DNA of 64,000 bases from Photobacterium atrarenae (lineage in GTDB: Bacteria > Pseudomonadota > Gammaproteobacteria > Enterobacterales > Vibrionaceae), in assembly GCF_024380015.1 (NCBI RefSeq), contig NZ_CP101509.1, forward strand, positions 1,302,001 through 1,366,000. Direction: 5' to 3'. The translations under genes were made by a program, and so were the position numbers. The notes under the pieces are model-generated. The model made no database searches and was not told the origin of the DNA. It was given only the letters and a program-made list of their open reading frames with translations. The first letter of the stretch is position 1; the number at the start of each line of letters is the position of its first letter. Positions 39,107 to 48,990 of the stretch are shown in pieces.

Positions 39107-39685
39107 ATGAGTAATGGATTACGCCGGTTAACCATCACGCCACTGACCCAGGAAGCGTTTGCGCCTTTTGGTGATGTCATTGAAGTGGAAAACCGTGACT
39201 ACTTCATGATTAACAACGGCTCAACCCGCCGTTATCACCAGCTGGCCGAAACCGATGTGGCGGAGCAGGGTGGTCGGGCAATCATCAGTATTTTTCAGGC
39301 CACACCGCTGGTGTATCCCCTGACAGTCTCGATGCTTGAACGCCATCCGCTGGGTTCGCAGGCGTTTGTGCCATTACTCGGGCAACCTTACTTAATTGTG
39401 GTTGCCCCCAAAGGGGACGACCCGCAGCTTTCTCAATGTCGCGCGTTTTACAGCAATGGGCGCCAGGGGGTGAACTACCACAAAGGTGTGTGGCATCACC
39501 CGGTCCTGGCGCTGACCGACCAGGACCAGTTCCTGATTGTTGATCGCGCTGGCGAAGGGAATAACTGCGACGAAGTCTATTTTAATCAAGAGCTGGTATC
39601 ACTGCATTTAGAGGACATACCGCATTGCGACATCACCATTAAACAGCATCAAGCAAACACGGCTCAGTTGCTGTCAAGGAGTTAA
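39107..39685 (+). CDS. allA: Ureidoglycolate lyase
   Basis: A 192-residue cupin-fold enzyme that splits ureidoglycolate into glyoxylate and urea. Seen: FAPFGDVIE, YHQLAETD, the metal/active-site region LERHPLGSQAFVPL and GVNYHKGVWHHPVLAL. It is slightly longer than E. coli AllA (160). It follows allantoicase by 22 bp with AGGAG, and ends 2 nt before puuD. Its product glyoxylate is the substrate of Gcl and AceB, encoded 20 kb away under the same operator type. Confidence 0.93.
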   Translation: MSNGLRRLTITPLTQEAFAPFGDVIEVENRDYFMINNGSTRRYHQLAETDVAEQGGRAIISIFQATPLVYPLTVSMLERHPLGSQAFVPLLGQPYLIVVAPKGDDPQLSQCRAFYSNGRQGVNYHKGVWHHPVLALTDQDQFLIVDRAGEGNNCDEVYFNQELVSLHLEDIPHCDITIKQHQANTAQLLSRS

Positions 39686-39687
39686 AA

Positions 39688-40965
39688 ATGGATCCACATA
39701 TCACGGAATGGTTGAATTTGGCAGTACGCTGGATTCATATGATTGTTGGGATTGCCTGGATTGGCGCATCCTTCTACTTCGTATGGCTGGAAAATAACCT
39801 CAACCGGGTGAATCCGAAAACCGGCCTTTCCGGAGACTTATGGGCTATCCATGGTGGCGGGATCTACCACCTGGAAAAATATAAACTGGCGCCGCCGAAG
39901 ATGCCGGAAAACCTCCACTGGTTTAAGTGGGAAGCGTACTTCACCTGGATTTCAGGGATCTGCCTGCTGTTCATCGTCTACTACCTGAACGCCAAGATTT
40001 ACCTGATTGCGCCGGGTGCGGATATGGAGCCATCAACAGCCATTGCCATCGGTATTGGTGCCTTGGTTGCGGGCTGGCTGATTTACGACTTTTTGTGTGA
40101 TTCCTCGCTGGGTAAACAGCCAGCACTGCTCGGACTAGTCTTATTTCTTGGCTTAGTGGGTGCTGCCTACGGCTTGTCGCAGGTGTTCAGTGGCCGGGGT
40201 GCGTATATCCATGTCGGGGCGATTATCGGCACCATCATGGTGGGGAACGTGTTCCGCGTCATTATGCCGGCACAGCGCGGGCTGGTGAAAGCGATTGAAG
40301 AGAACCGCGAACCGGATCCGGAGCTGCCGGCCAAAGGGCTGCTGCGCTCACGCCATAATAACTACCTGACGCTGCCGGTGCTGTTTATCATGATCAGCAA
40401 CCACTTCCCGAGCACTTATGGTTCGGAATACAACTGGCTGATCCTCGCGGGCCTGGCGGTATTCAGTGTCCTGGTCCGCCATTACTTCAACACCCGTCAT
40501 GACGGCCAGAAGTATGCCTGGACGGTGCCGGTCGCTGCTCTGGGGATGATTGCTCTGGCCTTTGTGACCTCACCTTATGCAAACCAGCCGAGTACGCCGG
40601 TGACCGCGACTGCACCTGCAAGCCAGGCACCTGCCAGCCATGCGGCAGAAAGTACGGCGCCAGCGGGTGAGCACGGCTCAGCGACACAGCCCGCGGCGGC
40701 TGGGATCAGCTTTGCCAAGGTGCACGAAGTGATTCAAAACCGCTGTACCGAATGTCACTCGGCCACGCCGACCAATGCGGCATTTCGTACAGCACCTGCC
40801 GGGGTGATCCTGGATACGCCGGAGGAGATCCAAACCAACGCGCCGCGCATTGTTGCGCAGGCTGTGCAAACCAAGGTGATGCCTTTAGGGAACCTGACTC
40901 AGATGACGGACGAAGAGCGTGCACTCGTCGGCAAATGGGTCCAGCAAGGCGCGTTATTGCAATAG
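39688..40965 (+). CDS. puuD: Membrane urate oxidase (PuuD) with C-terminal cytochrome c domain
   Basis: 425 residues. The N-terminal part is the PuuD urate hydroxylase membrane domain with about eight helices (WIHMIVGIAWIGASFYFVWL, WAIHGGGIYHLEKYKL with His ligands). An Ala/Pro/Thr-rich linker (about 305-338) leads to a cytochrome c domain with CTECH and a later Met ligand candidate in VMPLGNLTQM. PuuD oxidises urate to 5-hydroxyisourate and passes electrons to the respiratory chain, without the H2O2 made by soluble uricase. AAGGAG precedes the ATG. Last gene of the puuE operon, followed by a terminator. Confidence 0.93.
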   Translation: MDPHITEWLNLAVRWIHMIVGIAWIGASFYFVWLENNLNRVNPKTGLSGDLWAIHGGGIYHLEKYKLAPPKMPENLHWFKWEAYFTWISGICLLFIVYYLNAKIYLIAPGADMEPSTAIAIGIGALVAGWLIYDFLCDSSLGKQPALLGLVLFLGLVGAAYGLSQVFSGRGAYIHVGAIIGTIMVGNVFRVIMPAQRGLVKAIEENREPDPELPAKGLLRSRHNNYLTLPVLFIMISNHFPSTYGSEYNWLILAGLAVFSVLVRHYFNTRHDGQKYAWTVPVAALGMIALAFVTSPYANQPSTPVTATAPASQAPASHAAESTAPAGEHGSATQPAAAGISFAKVHEVIQNRCTECHSATPTNAAFRTAPAGVILDTPEEIQTNAPRIVAQAVQTKVMPLGNLTQMTDEERALVGKWVQQGALLQ

Positions 40966-41026
40966 TTCCCGCCTAGTGTCCACTTAGATTGTCATCGCAA
41001 TCTTCTTAACCGCCTGTTGTGGTGTT

Positions 41027-41053
41027 GCCCCGGTCTGAGTCCGGGGCTTTTTT
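41027..41053 (+). terminator. Terminator of the puuE-puuD operon
   Basis: Stem GCCCCGG/CCGGGGC (41027-41033 with 41041-41047), 7-nt loop, then TTTTTTG. Confidence 0.92.
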
Positions 41054-41158
41054 GTTTTGGTGTAGTGAATGCGCTAGTTCGGTTTAGGGGGAATACAGTT
41101 TTTAAACTAACCAGCGCGCGGTGATTTTTTTGGTTATCGAATATTCCTTGGAGGAGGA

Positions 41159-42103
41159 TTATGCTTTATTTAAACAAACCAAAGGAACTGAAAAGTTTCT
41201 GCTTTTTTCTGCTATGGATGAAATTGATACTTGTTTTGTGCTGTTATTTACATGGTAAGGGATTTTTTGTTCGCTTAAGAAAATGCTTAGGATAGAGGCT
41301 TTGATTGACTCTTGGTTCGTTCTCGATACAAGTCCAATAACATCACCACTTTCAGAAATAACAGGTCCACCAACATTCCCTCTGTTAATCTCGTTGGTAA
41401 TATACATAAATCTGACATCATTAAAGCGGCCGGATGCCCGACTAATGATACCATCTGTGATTTTACCTTGATAAGAAGGGATGTTGGAGTTGACCATATC
41501 TGACAGGTCGTACCCGTAAGTATAAGTTCGCTCACCTTGAAGAGTTCTCATCTTGGAACTAAGTGTTGCATACGAATCATTTTTAATCGATGACTTAATA
41601 ATAGAGATATTATTCATCTTATCTGCTCGAATGACGGTTGTCTCATGAATCTTCCCATCTCGTTCAAAGCTGATTTTAGTGCAATTTTCAACCACGTCGC
41701 TGGTTGTAATTAAATGCCGATTATTAACAAAGAATGCAGTCGCACTAAAATCTAAGTCGGGTATGTACGTAACCCCGTTTGAAACAATGTTATAATTGTT
41801 CACAGTACTGTAGTTCTTGACTTGTGGTTCGTTTTTGATAAATGAAAGGCCATTTACTTCCGTCACATTACAATTTTTCCCACCAGTTTTTTTACATGTA
41901 TCCAAGGCTAAAGTCATTGCTTCTTCTTTGGTTGATGCCCCCCAAGAAGAACCTGCAACTCCATTCGTACCGATCGCATACGCTTTATTGTCTGGTTTGT
42001 TTTTGTATTGATTATATAAATCATTTGCTGTTACTGCTGCTTGGGCAAAGCCAGAAAAGCATATTGTGGTAATGAGTGCTGCTTTAAGATAGTTATTTGA
42101 CAT
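41159..42103 (-). CDS. Secreted DUF4189/trypsin-like protein without catalytic triad
   Basis: 314 residues from ATG 42103 (GGAAG upstream). Signal peptide about 1-22 (ends AQA). Residues 40-85 resemble DUF4189 (SSWGASTKEEAMTLAL, paired Cys). Residues about 112-275 have the chymotrypsin/HtrA-type fold pattern, but each catalytic position is replaced: LITTSDVVENC has Asp136 where His is expected, MNNISIIKS has Asn165 for Asp, and RGNVGGPVIS has Val244 for Ser. It is therefore predicted to be a pseudoprotease, perhaps a binder or inhibitor. The gene is AT-rich, stands alone, and splits the purine cluster, which suggests acquisition. Confidence 0.7.
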   Translation of the reverse strand: MSNNYLKAALITTICFSGFAQAAVTANDLYNQYKNKPDNKAYAIGTNGVAGSSWGASTKEEAMTLALDTCKKTGGKNCNVTEVNGLSFIKNEPQVKNYSTVNNYNIVSNGVTYIPDLDFSATAFFVNNRHLITTSDVVENCTKISFERDGKIHETTVIRADKMNNISIIKSSIKNDSYATLSSKMRTLQGERTYTYGYDLSDMVNSNIPSYQGKITDGIISRASGRFNDVRFMYITNEINRGNVGGPVISESGDVIGLVSRTNQESIKASILSIFLSEQKIPYHVNNSTKQVSISSIAEKSRNFSVPLVCLNKA

Positions 42104-42374
42104 TCGTACTTCCACCGCTAAAAGAATCACTTCGTACATTGAAAAAATGATGTTAAACGACTGGCTTGACTTCCTGAACTTCAGTTGTTGCCAGTTCATA
42201 TACGTGAACTGATTATTGCACACAAAAGCCGATAGATCTGTGCAGTAGTGCATTGAAAAGTAGCTACAATGCCTTGGTGTTGGGGGAAAGTTGCTACGGA
42301 GTGGCAATCGGGTGGCGCTTCGCTGCGAAGGAGACGTCAACACAGACGAAGCGCCGAGGGAAAATCAGGATGGG

Positions 42375-43709
42375 TTAGCTGGCGATTTTTCGGGATTGAT
42401 CCGCGTTGGCAGAATAGGCCAGATCGCCGTAGATATAGGTTTGGTGGACGGCCTGGTCGCTGCCGAGGCTCATCAGCACGAACAGTTTCTCTTCCAGCGT
42501 GCGCGCCTGCTGCATTCTGAATCTCATCAGTTGCGTGGCATGAAGATCCAGCACCACGAAGTCGGCTTCTTTGCCCACTTCCAGGTTGCCGATTTTATCG
42601 TCCAGGTGCAGGGCATGGGCGCCGCCGAGGGTCGCCAGGTAGAGCGATTTGAACGGATGCAGTTTCTTCTGCTGTAGTTGCATGATTTTGTAAGCTTCAC
42701 TCATGGTCTGCAGCAGCGAGAAGCTGGTGCCGGCGCCGACATCGGTGCCCATGCCGACTTTGATCTTAAACGCTTCCATCTTCGGCAGGTTAAACAAGCC
42801 GGAGCCGAGGAAGAGGTTTGAAGTCGGGCAGAAGGCGATGGCCGAGTCGGTTTCCGCCAGGCGCTGACATTCACAGTCGGATAAGTGGATCCCGTGGGCA
42901 AACACGGCGCGTTCATGCAGCAGGCCATAGTGGTCGTACACATCCAGATAACTTTCCCGCTCCGGGAACAGCTCCAGTACCCATTCGATCTCTTTCTTGT
43001 TCTCGGACAGATGGGTGTGCAGGTACACATCCGGGTATTCTTTCAGCAGCTTGCCGACCATGGCCAACTGCTCATCAGTGCTGGTGGGCGCAAAGCGTGG
43101 CGTCACCGCATAGAGCAAGCGGCTGCGTTTGTGCCATTTGTCGATTAGCGCTTTCGAGTCGGCATAGCCGGACTCCGGCGTGTCGGTCAGATAATCCGGC
43201 GCGTTGCGATCCATCAGTACCTTGCCGGCGATCATGCGTAGGTTGCGTTTTTCCGCTTCCTCAAAAAAGACATCGACTGAGGATTTATGGACCGTACCGA
43301 ACACCAGCGCTGTGGTGGTGCCGTTGCGTGCCAGCTCATCGAAAAACAGACGGGCGACTTTCAGCGCGTACATCGGATTCTTAAAGCGCTCTTCTTCCGG
43401 AAAGGTATAGTTTTCCAGCCAGTCGAGCAGCTGCTCGCCGTAGGAGGCAATCATCCCGGTTTGCGGGTAGTGAATGTGGGTGTCGATAAACCCGGCCGTG
43501 ATCAGCTTGTCCTGAAATGCCGTGATCTCCAGGTTGTCTTTCTGGCGGGCCAGCACCGCTTCGGCTTCCCCGATATCGACGATGTGGCCGTTCTCGACCA
43601 CCAGGATGCCGTCTTCAAAATACTGGTAGGAGTCTTCCTGACCCACAACGGCGGGATCGGCGAGACTGTGTAAAATACTGGCCCGGTAGGCCTGACGCTG
43701 GGTACTCAT
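42375..43709 (-). CDS. guaD: Guanine deaminase
   Basis: A 444-residue zinc amidohydrolase that deaminates guanine to xanthine. PGFIDTHIHYPQTGMIASYG is the guanine deaminase signature with the first His pair, and further ligands are in LHTHLSENKKEI, FAHGIHLSDCE and GMGTDVGAGTSFS. The start at 43709 is preceded by AAGGAAG; a start 6 codons earlier is less likely. It is the last gene of a leftward unit xdhA-xdhB-xdhC-guaD. Confidence 0.95.
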   Translation of the reverse strand: MSTQRQAYRASILHSLADPAVVGQEDSYQYFEDGILVVENGHIVDIGEAEAVLARQKDNLEITAFQDKLITAGFIDTHIHYPQTGMIASYGEQLLDWLENYTFPEEERFKNPMYALKVARLFFDELARNGTTTALVFGTVHKSSVDVFFEEAEKRNLRMIAGKVLMDRNAPDYLTDTPESGYADSKALIDKWHKRSRLLYAVTPRFAPTSTDEQLAMVGKLLKEYPDVYLHTHLSENKKEIEWVLELFPERESYLDVYDHYGLLHERAVFAHGIHLSDCECQRLAETDSAIAFCPTSNLFLGSGLFNLPKMEAFKIKVGMGTDVGAGTSFSLLQTMSEAYKIMQLQQKKLHPFKSLYLATLGGAHALHLDDKIGNLEVGKEADFVVLDLHATQLMRFRMQQARTLEEKLFVLMSLGSDQAVHQTYIYGDLAYSANADQSRKIAS

Positions 43710-43760
43710 ATTACTTCTTCCTTGCAATTGCTGGCCTTGAGCGGTTGAACGTACTGACGT

Positions 43761-44612
43761 TTAGGCGATTTTTGCTTCCTGCGGGTGGCCGGTCTCTGGC
43801 CCCGTTTCATTGTCCGATTGCGGGCGCTTTTCTTCAAGCGGTTGTCCCTGATAGTGGGCGATCAGTTCCCCGGCGACGGAGACCGCAATCTCTGCCGGGT
43901 GTTTGCCGTTCACCATGCTGATCCCAATCGGGCAGATCATGGAATGAATTTGTGACTCACTGTAGCCCCGCTGGGCTAATCGCATATCGAACTTTTTCCG
44001 TTTGGTCAGCGAGCCAATCAGCCCGAAATAGCGGCTGTCGGCACGATCAATAATTGCTCTGGCTAAATCAAAGTCTAGTTGGTGATTGTGCGTCATCACC
44101 AGGTAGTAACTGTTGGGCGGCTGTTGCGACACGTCACCGACGGGATCGTCCGAAACTACTTTTCTCACGCCTTGCGGCAGGGTGTCCGGAAACTCTTCGG
44201 CACGGGAATCAATCCAGGTGATGCGAAATGGCAGGCTCGCCAGGATCGGCACTAGGGCTTTGGCCACGTGTCCGGCCCCGAACAGCACCAGGCGTTTTTC
44301 CTGAGTGCCGATGGGTTCAAAGCTGAGCGTCGCCATGCCGCCGCAGCACTGTCCGAGCCGCGCCCCGAGATTGAAGCGCTCAATCTTCAGCGAGGCGGCA
44401 TCAGCCAGCAGCATTTCACGGGCCTGCTGGGTGGCGACATGCTCTAAGTGGCCGCCACCGATGGTGGCGATGATCCGATCGCGCGTCACCAGCATTTTGG
44501 TCCCGGCATCGCGGGGCACGGAGCCCCGATCTTCCAGTACCGTGACGATGACGCAGGGCTCACAGTTCGCCTCACACTTTGCCAGTTCGTGAATCCAGTT
44601 ATCCTTAAACAT
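43761..44612 (-). CDS. xdhC: XdhC family xanthine dehydrogenase accessory protein
   Basis: A 283-residue protein with the XdhC N-terminal CPC-type region (VTVLEDRGSVPRDAGTKMLV, IGGGHLEHVA, CCGGMATLSFE) and a C-terminal Rossmann domain (VLFGAGHVAKAL, LIGSLTKRKKF, PIG). XdhC binds sulfurated molybdenum cofactor and delivers it to xanthine dehydrogenase. It lies between xdhB (109 bp upstream) and guaD (51 bp downstream). Confidence 0.92.
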   Translation of the reverse strand: MFKDNWIHELAKCEANCEPCVIVTVLEDRGSVPRDAGTKMLVTRDRIIATIGGGHLEHVATQQAREMLLADAASLKIERFNLGARLGQCCGGMATLSFEPIGTQEKRLVLFGAGHVAKALVPILASLPFRITWIDSRAEEFPDTLPQGVRKVVSDDPVGDVSQQPPNSYYLVMTHNHQLDFDLARAIIDRADSRYFGLIGSLTKRKKFDMRLAQRGYSESQIHSMICPIGISMVNGKHPAEIAVSVAGELIAHYQGQPLEEKRPQSDNETGPETGHPQEAKIA

Positions 44613-44721
44613 GGTGATCCCCTTTTTGTTCTATCGGCTGCGGTGGTTGGCCGCAGCCTTAGTGTTACGTTCGCATTCCGCTCAGTCGTTCTGGTATGAG
44701 CCGGATTGCCCCGCTATGGTT

Positions 44722-47121
44722 TCATGCCGCCACGGTTTCATCCTGGTTGGCGTCGCTCGGTTGGGGGACGCCGTTGCTGACAGCCTGAATCGCCATCAGC
44801 ACCCGCTCCGGTGTGGCCGGGGTGTCGAGTTTCGGAATTGCACCCTCGACGGCCACTGAGGCAATCGCGTCTTTGAGCGCACTCCAGACCGACATCCCCA
44901 GCATGAACGGCGGCTCACCGACCGCTTTGGAATGGAACACGGTGTCTTCCGGATTGCTGCGGTTTTCCAGCAGGTGAGTGCGAAAATCAATCGGCATATC
45001 GGCAATCGCCGGGATCTTGTAGCTGGCCGGGCCGTTGGTCATCAGGCGACCGTCGGTATTCCACACCAGCTCTTCGGTGGTCAGCCATCCCGCACCCTGC
45101 ACAAAACCGCCTTCAATTTGGCCGATATCAATCGCCGGGTTCAGTGACGCGCCGACATCATGGAGGATATCCACCCGCAGGATCTTGTATTCCCCGGTCA
45201 GGGTATCGACCAGCACCTCAGAGCAGGACGCGCCGTAGGCGTAGTAGTAGAACGGGCGGCCGCGGGCTTTTTCATGGTCATAGTGGATCTTCGGTGTGCG
45301 ATAGAAGCCGGTACTCGACAGCGACACCTGATTGAAGTAAGCCAGCTGGACAAAATCTTCGAAGGTCATGATGTCTTCGCGGATCAGGACCATACCGTTT
45401 TTGAAGATCACCTCTTCCGGGGTTACTTTGAAGTGACCGGCAGCAAAGTCGACCAGCCGTTGCTTGATGGTCTGGGCCGCATTCTGCGCCGCCTTGCCGT
45501 TCAGATCTGCACCGGAGGACGCGGCAGTGGGCGAGGTGTTCGGTACCTTGTCGGTATTGGTGGCGGTGATCTGGATCCGGTCAACATCGACCTGGAACTC
45601 CTGAGCGACGATCTGGGCGACCTTGATGTTCAGCCCTTGACCCATTTCCGTACCGCCGTGGTTTAGATGAATACTGCCATCGGTGTAGATATGGATCAGC
45701 GCCCCGGCTTGGTTCAGGAAGGTCGCGGTAAATGAGATCCCGAACTTGACCGGGGTGATCGCCAGGCCTTTTTTCAGGATCGGGCTGGTGCGGTTAAACT
45801 CGGCGATGTCCCAGCGGCGCTGATGATAGTCGCTGTTCTGCTCAAGTTGCTCGGTGATCTCCGGCAGGAAGTTGTCTTCCACGGTTTGATAATAGTGGGT
45901 GATGTTACGCCCTTCGCCGCCGTAATAGTTGGCTTTGCGTACGTCCAGCGGATCTTTGTGCAGGTAGCGGGCAATCTCATCCATGATGTGCTCAATGGTC
46001 ATCATCCCCTGCGGCCCGCCGAAACCGCGGTAGGCGGTGTTGGAGGCGAGATTGGTTTTGCAGCGATGGCCGGTGACCGTGGCATTGCCGAGGTAGTAGG
46101 CGTTATCGGAGTGGAACATGGCCCGATCGACAATCGAGTTAGACAGATCGGGCGAGTAACCGCAGTTCCCGGCCACCGTGATTTCGGCGCCTTGGATCAC
46201 ACCCTGATCATCAAAGCCGATCCGGTACTGATTGTAAAACGGGTGGCGCTTGCCGGTCATGGTCATGTCTTCATTGCGCGGCAGGCGCATTTTGGTTGGG
46301 CGCCCGGTCAAACGGGCAATCACCGCAGCCATACAGGCCGGTGCTGCTGCCTGCGTTTCTTTGCCGCCAAAACCACCGCCCATCCGGCGCATGTCGATGA
46401 TCACTTTGTGCATCGGTACGCCCAGCACTTCGGCGACCAGTTTTTGCACTTCGGTCGGGTTCTGGGTCGAGGTGTAGACGATCATGCCGCCATCTTCGGT
46501 CGGCATCACGCTGCTGACCTGGGTTTCCAGGTAGAAGTGCTCCTGACCGCCGATGTCGAGATCGCCTTCAATCACGTGCTTGGCAGCGGCTATGGCCGCG
46601 GCTGCGTCCCCGCGTTTTTGCTGGTGGCTACCGGAGACGAAGTGCTCTTTTGCCAGTGCTTCTTTGACATCCAGGATCGCAGGCAGCGGCTCATATTCCA
46701 CAATTGCTGCCATGGCCGCTTTGCGGGCGGTTTCCAGATCGCCAGCGGCAACCGCCAGCACCGGCTGGCCGTAGTATTCGACGATGCCGTCGGCCAATAG
46801 CGGATCGCCGGGCAGCACAGCGCCGATATCCAGCTGGCCGGGAACATCCTGGCTGGTGATCGCAATCGCGACGCCTTCAAACTCATAACAGGGCGAGACG
46901 TCCAGCTTGGTGATTTTGGCATGAGCCTGCGTACTCAGCCGCGCATAGACATGGAGCTGGTTGGGAAACTCCAGCCGATCATCAATATAAATAGCTTCGC
47001 CGGTGACCTGTTTCGGGGCACTGTCGTGTTTGACGCTTTTCCCGACACCGGTTTTCAAATCCTGCTTGGCGATAGCCACCATGTCTTCGTGGCTCAATGT
47101 GTTGTGATTGGCGTTAGACAT
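44722..47121 (-). CDS. xdhB: Xanthine dehydrogenase molybdopterin-binding subunit
   Basis: A 799-residue large subunit. N-terminal GEAIYIDDR, molybdopterin-contact RMGGGFGGKETQA, AYRGFGGPQGM, NHGGTEMGQGL and the catalytic glutamate region SKAVGEPPFMLG are present. It hydroxylates hypoxanthine and xanthine to urate. It overlaps xdhA by 8 nt, so the two subunits are translationally coupled. Length is as expected for the XdhB-type split enzyme. Confidence 0.95.
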   Translation of the reverse strand: MSNANHNTLSHEDMVAIAKQDLKTGVGKSVKHDSAPKQVTGEAIYIDDRLEFPNQLHVYARLSTQAHAKITKLDVSPCYEFEGVAIAITSQDVPGQLDIGAVLPGDPLLADGIVEYYGQPVLAVAAGDLETARKAAMAAIVEYEPLPAILDVKEALAKEHFVSGSHQQKRGDAAAAIAAAKHVIEGDLDIGGQEHFYLETQVSSVMPTEDGGMIVYTSTQNPTEVQKLVAEVLGVPMHKVIIDMRRMGGGFGGKETQAAAPACMAAVIARLTGRPTKMRLPRNEDMTMTGKRHPFYNQYRIGFDDQGVIQGAEITVAGNCGYSPDLSNSIVDRAMFHSDNAYYLGNATVTGHRCKTNLASNTAYRGFGGPQGMMTIEHIMDEIARYLHKDPLDVRKANYYGGEGRNITHYYQTVEDNFLPEITEQLEQNSDYHQRRWDIAEFNRTSPILKKGLAITPVKFGISFTATFLNQAGALIHIYTDGSIHLNHGGTEMGQGLNIKVAQIVAQEFQVDVDRIQITATNTDKVPNTSPTAASSGADLNGKAAQNAAQTIKQRLVDFAAGHFKVTPEEVIFKNGMVLIREDIMTFEDFVQLAYFNQVSLSSTGFYRTPKIHYDHEKARGRPFYYYAYGASCSEVLVDTLTGEYKILRVDILHDVGASLNPAIDIGQIEGGFVQGAGWLTTEELVWNTDGRLMTNGPASYKIPAIADMPIDFRTHLLENRSNPEDTVFHSKAVGEPPFMLGMSVWSALKDAIASVAVEGAIPKLDTPATPERVLMAIQAVSNGVPQPSDANQDETVAA

Positions 47122-48562
47122 ATGACGTGACCCTCGTTTCGATATGGTTATCCTGATTCTGCTGCTCGATATAGAAACGGCGAAGCATGTTGGCCGCAGT
47201 CAGGGTGCGGTACTCCTGGCTGGCCCGGAAATCAGACAGCGGCTGGAAGTCCTGCGACAGCGCCTGCATGGCCTTGCGAATGGTATCGTTTTGCCACGGC
47301 TGACCGATCAGGCTGGCTTCACAGTGACTGGCACGCTTGGGAATTGCTGCCATACCGCCGAACGCGATGCGGGCATCTTGAACCACGCCGTCGCGAAGGG
47401 TGATGTTGAAGCCGCCGCAAACGGCCGAGATGTCATCGTCCAGACGCTTCGAGAGTTTGTAGGCCCGGAACTTGGCTGCTTCCTCAGGTTTGGGAATGAT
47501 GATCTGCTCGATGAACTCACCCGGTTGTTGCGCGGTGACTTTATAGCTGATGAAAAATTCTTCCAGCGGCAGGATCCGGCTGGTGTCGCCGCAGCGAAGT
47601 TTGATTTTGGCATCCAGCGCCAGCAGCAGCGGCGGGGTATCACCGATGGGAGATGCGTTGGCAATATTCCCGCCCAGTGTGCCCTGATTGCGCACTTGTA
47701 GGGAGGCAAAGCGATGCAGCAGTTCACCGAAATCCGGGAAGTGGGCATGGAGCAACGGATAGGCATCGCTGATCGGTACGTTGGCGCCGATCAGCAGGGC
47801 ATCGTCGGTTTCGGTGCAGACTTTCATGTCCTCGACCTGATTGACGCTGATCAGGGTTTCAATTTCCCGATGGAACTGGGTGACTTCCAGCGCCAGATCG
47901 GTGCCGCCGGCAACCAGTTTCGCGTTCGGGTACTCCTGAAACAGCAGCGCCAGCTCGTCGGTTGAGCGGGGGGAGAAAGACTGCAAGCGGCCATCGGTGA
48001 GGGTCGCTGATGTCGTCTGAATCGTTTCCAGCTTGGCAATGGTGTCGCGTTCCAGTGCGGCAAACTGATCCCGCATGGGTTCGTTGCCGGACAGCGACAG
48101 CGCAGCCTCGACAATCGGGCGATAACCGGTACAGCGGCACAGGTTACCGGCCAGTGATTCCATCACATCGGCTTTATCAGCAGCCGGTTTGTTCTTGCTT
48201 AGCGCGAACATCGACATGATAAAACCGGGGGTACAGTAGCCGCACTGCGAGCCATGAAACTCAACCATGGCCTGTTGCACCGGATGTAGGGATTTGTCTT
48301 TATTTTGTAGATCTTCAACGGTGATCAGCTGCTTCCCATGCAGCGCAGAGATAAACGTCAAGCAGGAGTTGACGGAGCGGTATTCCAACCGGCCATCGAC
48401 TAACTCCCCCAGAACCACGGTACAGGCGCCACAGTCACCCGAGCCGCAACCTTCCTTGGTCCCCGTTTTCTTCTGGACGGTGCGCAGATAGTTCAGCACT
48501 GTCATGTTGGGAGACAAGTTTTCTTCTTGCTGGATTTCTTGATTGAGCAAAAAAGTAATCAA
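47114..48562 (-). CDS. xdhA: Xanthine dehydrogenase small subunit (2Fe-2S and FAD)
   Basis: A 482-residue subunit. Two [2Fe-2S] clusters are bound by the plant-ferredoxin motif GCGSGDCGACTVVLG and the helical motifs CGYCTPGFIMSM and NLCRCTGYRPI. The FAD domain carries VAGGTDLALEV and GTLGGNIANASPIGD. It transfers electrons from the molybdenum subunit to NAD. The ATG follows AAGGAGG. It is the first gene of the xdhABC-guaD unit and has operator-like sites 226-258 bp upstream. Confidence 0.95.
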   Translation of the reverse strand: MITFLLNQEIQQEENLSPNMTVLNYLRTVQKKTGTKEGCGSGDCGACTVVLGELVDGRLEYRSVNSCLTFISALHGKQLITVEDLQNKDKSLHPVQQAMVEFHGSQCGYCTPGFIMSMFALSKNKPAADKADVMESLAGNLCRCTGYRPIVEAALSLSGNEPMRDQFAALERDTIAKLETIQTTSATLTDGRLQSFSPRSTDELALLFQEYPNAKLVAGGTDLALEVTQFHREIETLISVNQVEDMKVCTETDDALLIGANVPISDAYPLLHAHFPDFGELLHRFASLQVRNQGTLGGNIANASPIGDTPPLLLALDAKIKLRCGDTSRILPLEEFFISYKVTAQQPGEFIEQIIIPKPEEAAKFRAYKLSKRLDDDISAVCGGFNITLRDGVVQDARIAFGGMAAIPKRASHCEASLIGQPWQNDTIRKAMQALSQDFQPLSDFRASQEYRTLTAANMLRRFYIEQQNQDNHIETRVTSYV

Positions 48563-48787
48563 GAGACCTCCTTGTACATTGACTCACGAGATAGATGTAT
48601 TTTTTCTGACCTTTGGGTCAATAATTGGCCAATCTGACTCGGGGGTCAACTTTAAATTTTACAATCTGATAACATGTTGATGGGGGGATTCACTGTAAAG
48701 TAAGACAGATATAGAAGGTTGTTGTGTTAACGATGGTATAAGTTGGGATCATTTGCTGGTTGAGGCAAAAAATGGCGGCTTTAAAAA

Positions 48788-48820
48788 CTGTACACAATTT
48801 TGTTTTAACTTTGTGTGCAA
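48788..48820. promoter_or_regulatory. Two operator-like sites between gntR and xdhA
   Basis: CTGTACACAA (48788-48797) and TTGTGTGCAA (48811-48820), spaced 23 bp centre to centre, in the 428-bp gap upstream of xdhA. The rest of this gap is AT-rich with no supported gene. Confidence 0.5.
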
Positions 48821-48901
48821 TGCCAAGTCATCAACAGATCTGTTGTCTGAAAATACTCAGAATTGGCTGCACGCTGAGGTTGCGGGAAAGGGGAAACGGT
48901 T

Positions 48902-48931
48902 ACAACAAAACAAGCCACTTGCAGTGGCTTG
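48902..48931 (-). terminator. Terminator of the GntR gene
   Basis: Stem CAAGCCACT/AGTGGCTTG (48911-48919 with 48923-48931) followed on the minus strand by TTTTGTTGT, 60 bp after the gntR stop. Confidence 0.8.
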
Positions 48932-48990
48932 TTGATATGGGGTCTTATTGGTACTGAGATGCGCGAGGATTCACACCAACGCGGCGATGA

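Noticed and set aside
45823..46800. Plus-strand open frame inside xdhB
   Set aside because: Antisense shadow of the molybdopterin subunit gene, which has all its motifs on the minus strand.
48753..48957. Small plus-strand frames between xdhA and gntR
   Set aside because: They overlap the operator-like sites and the gntR terminator, and have no homology cue or ribosome site.
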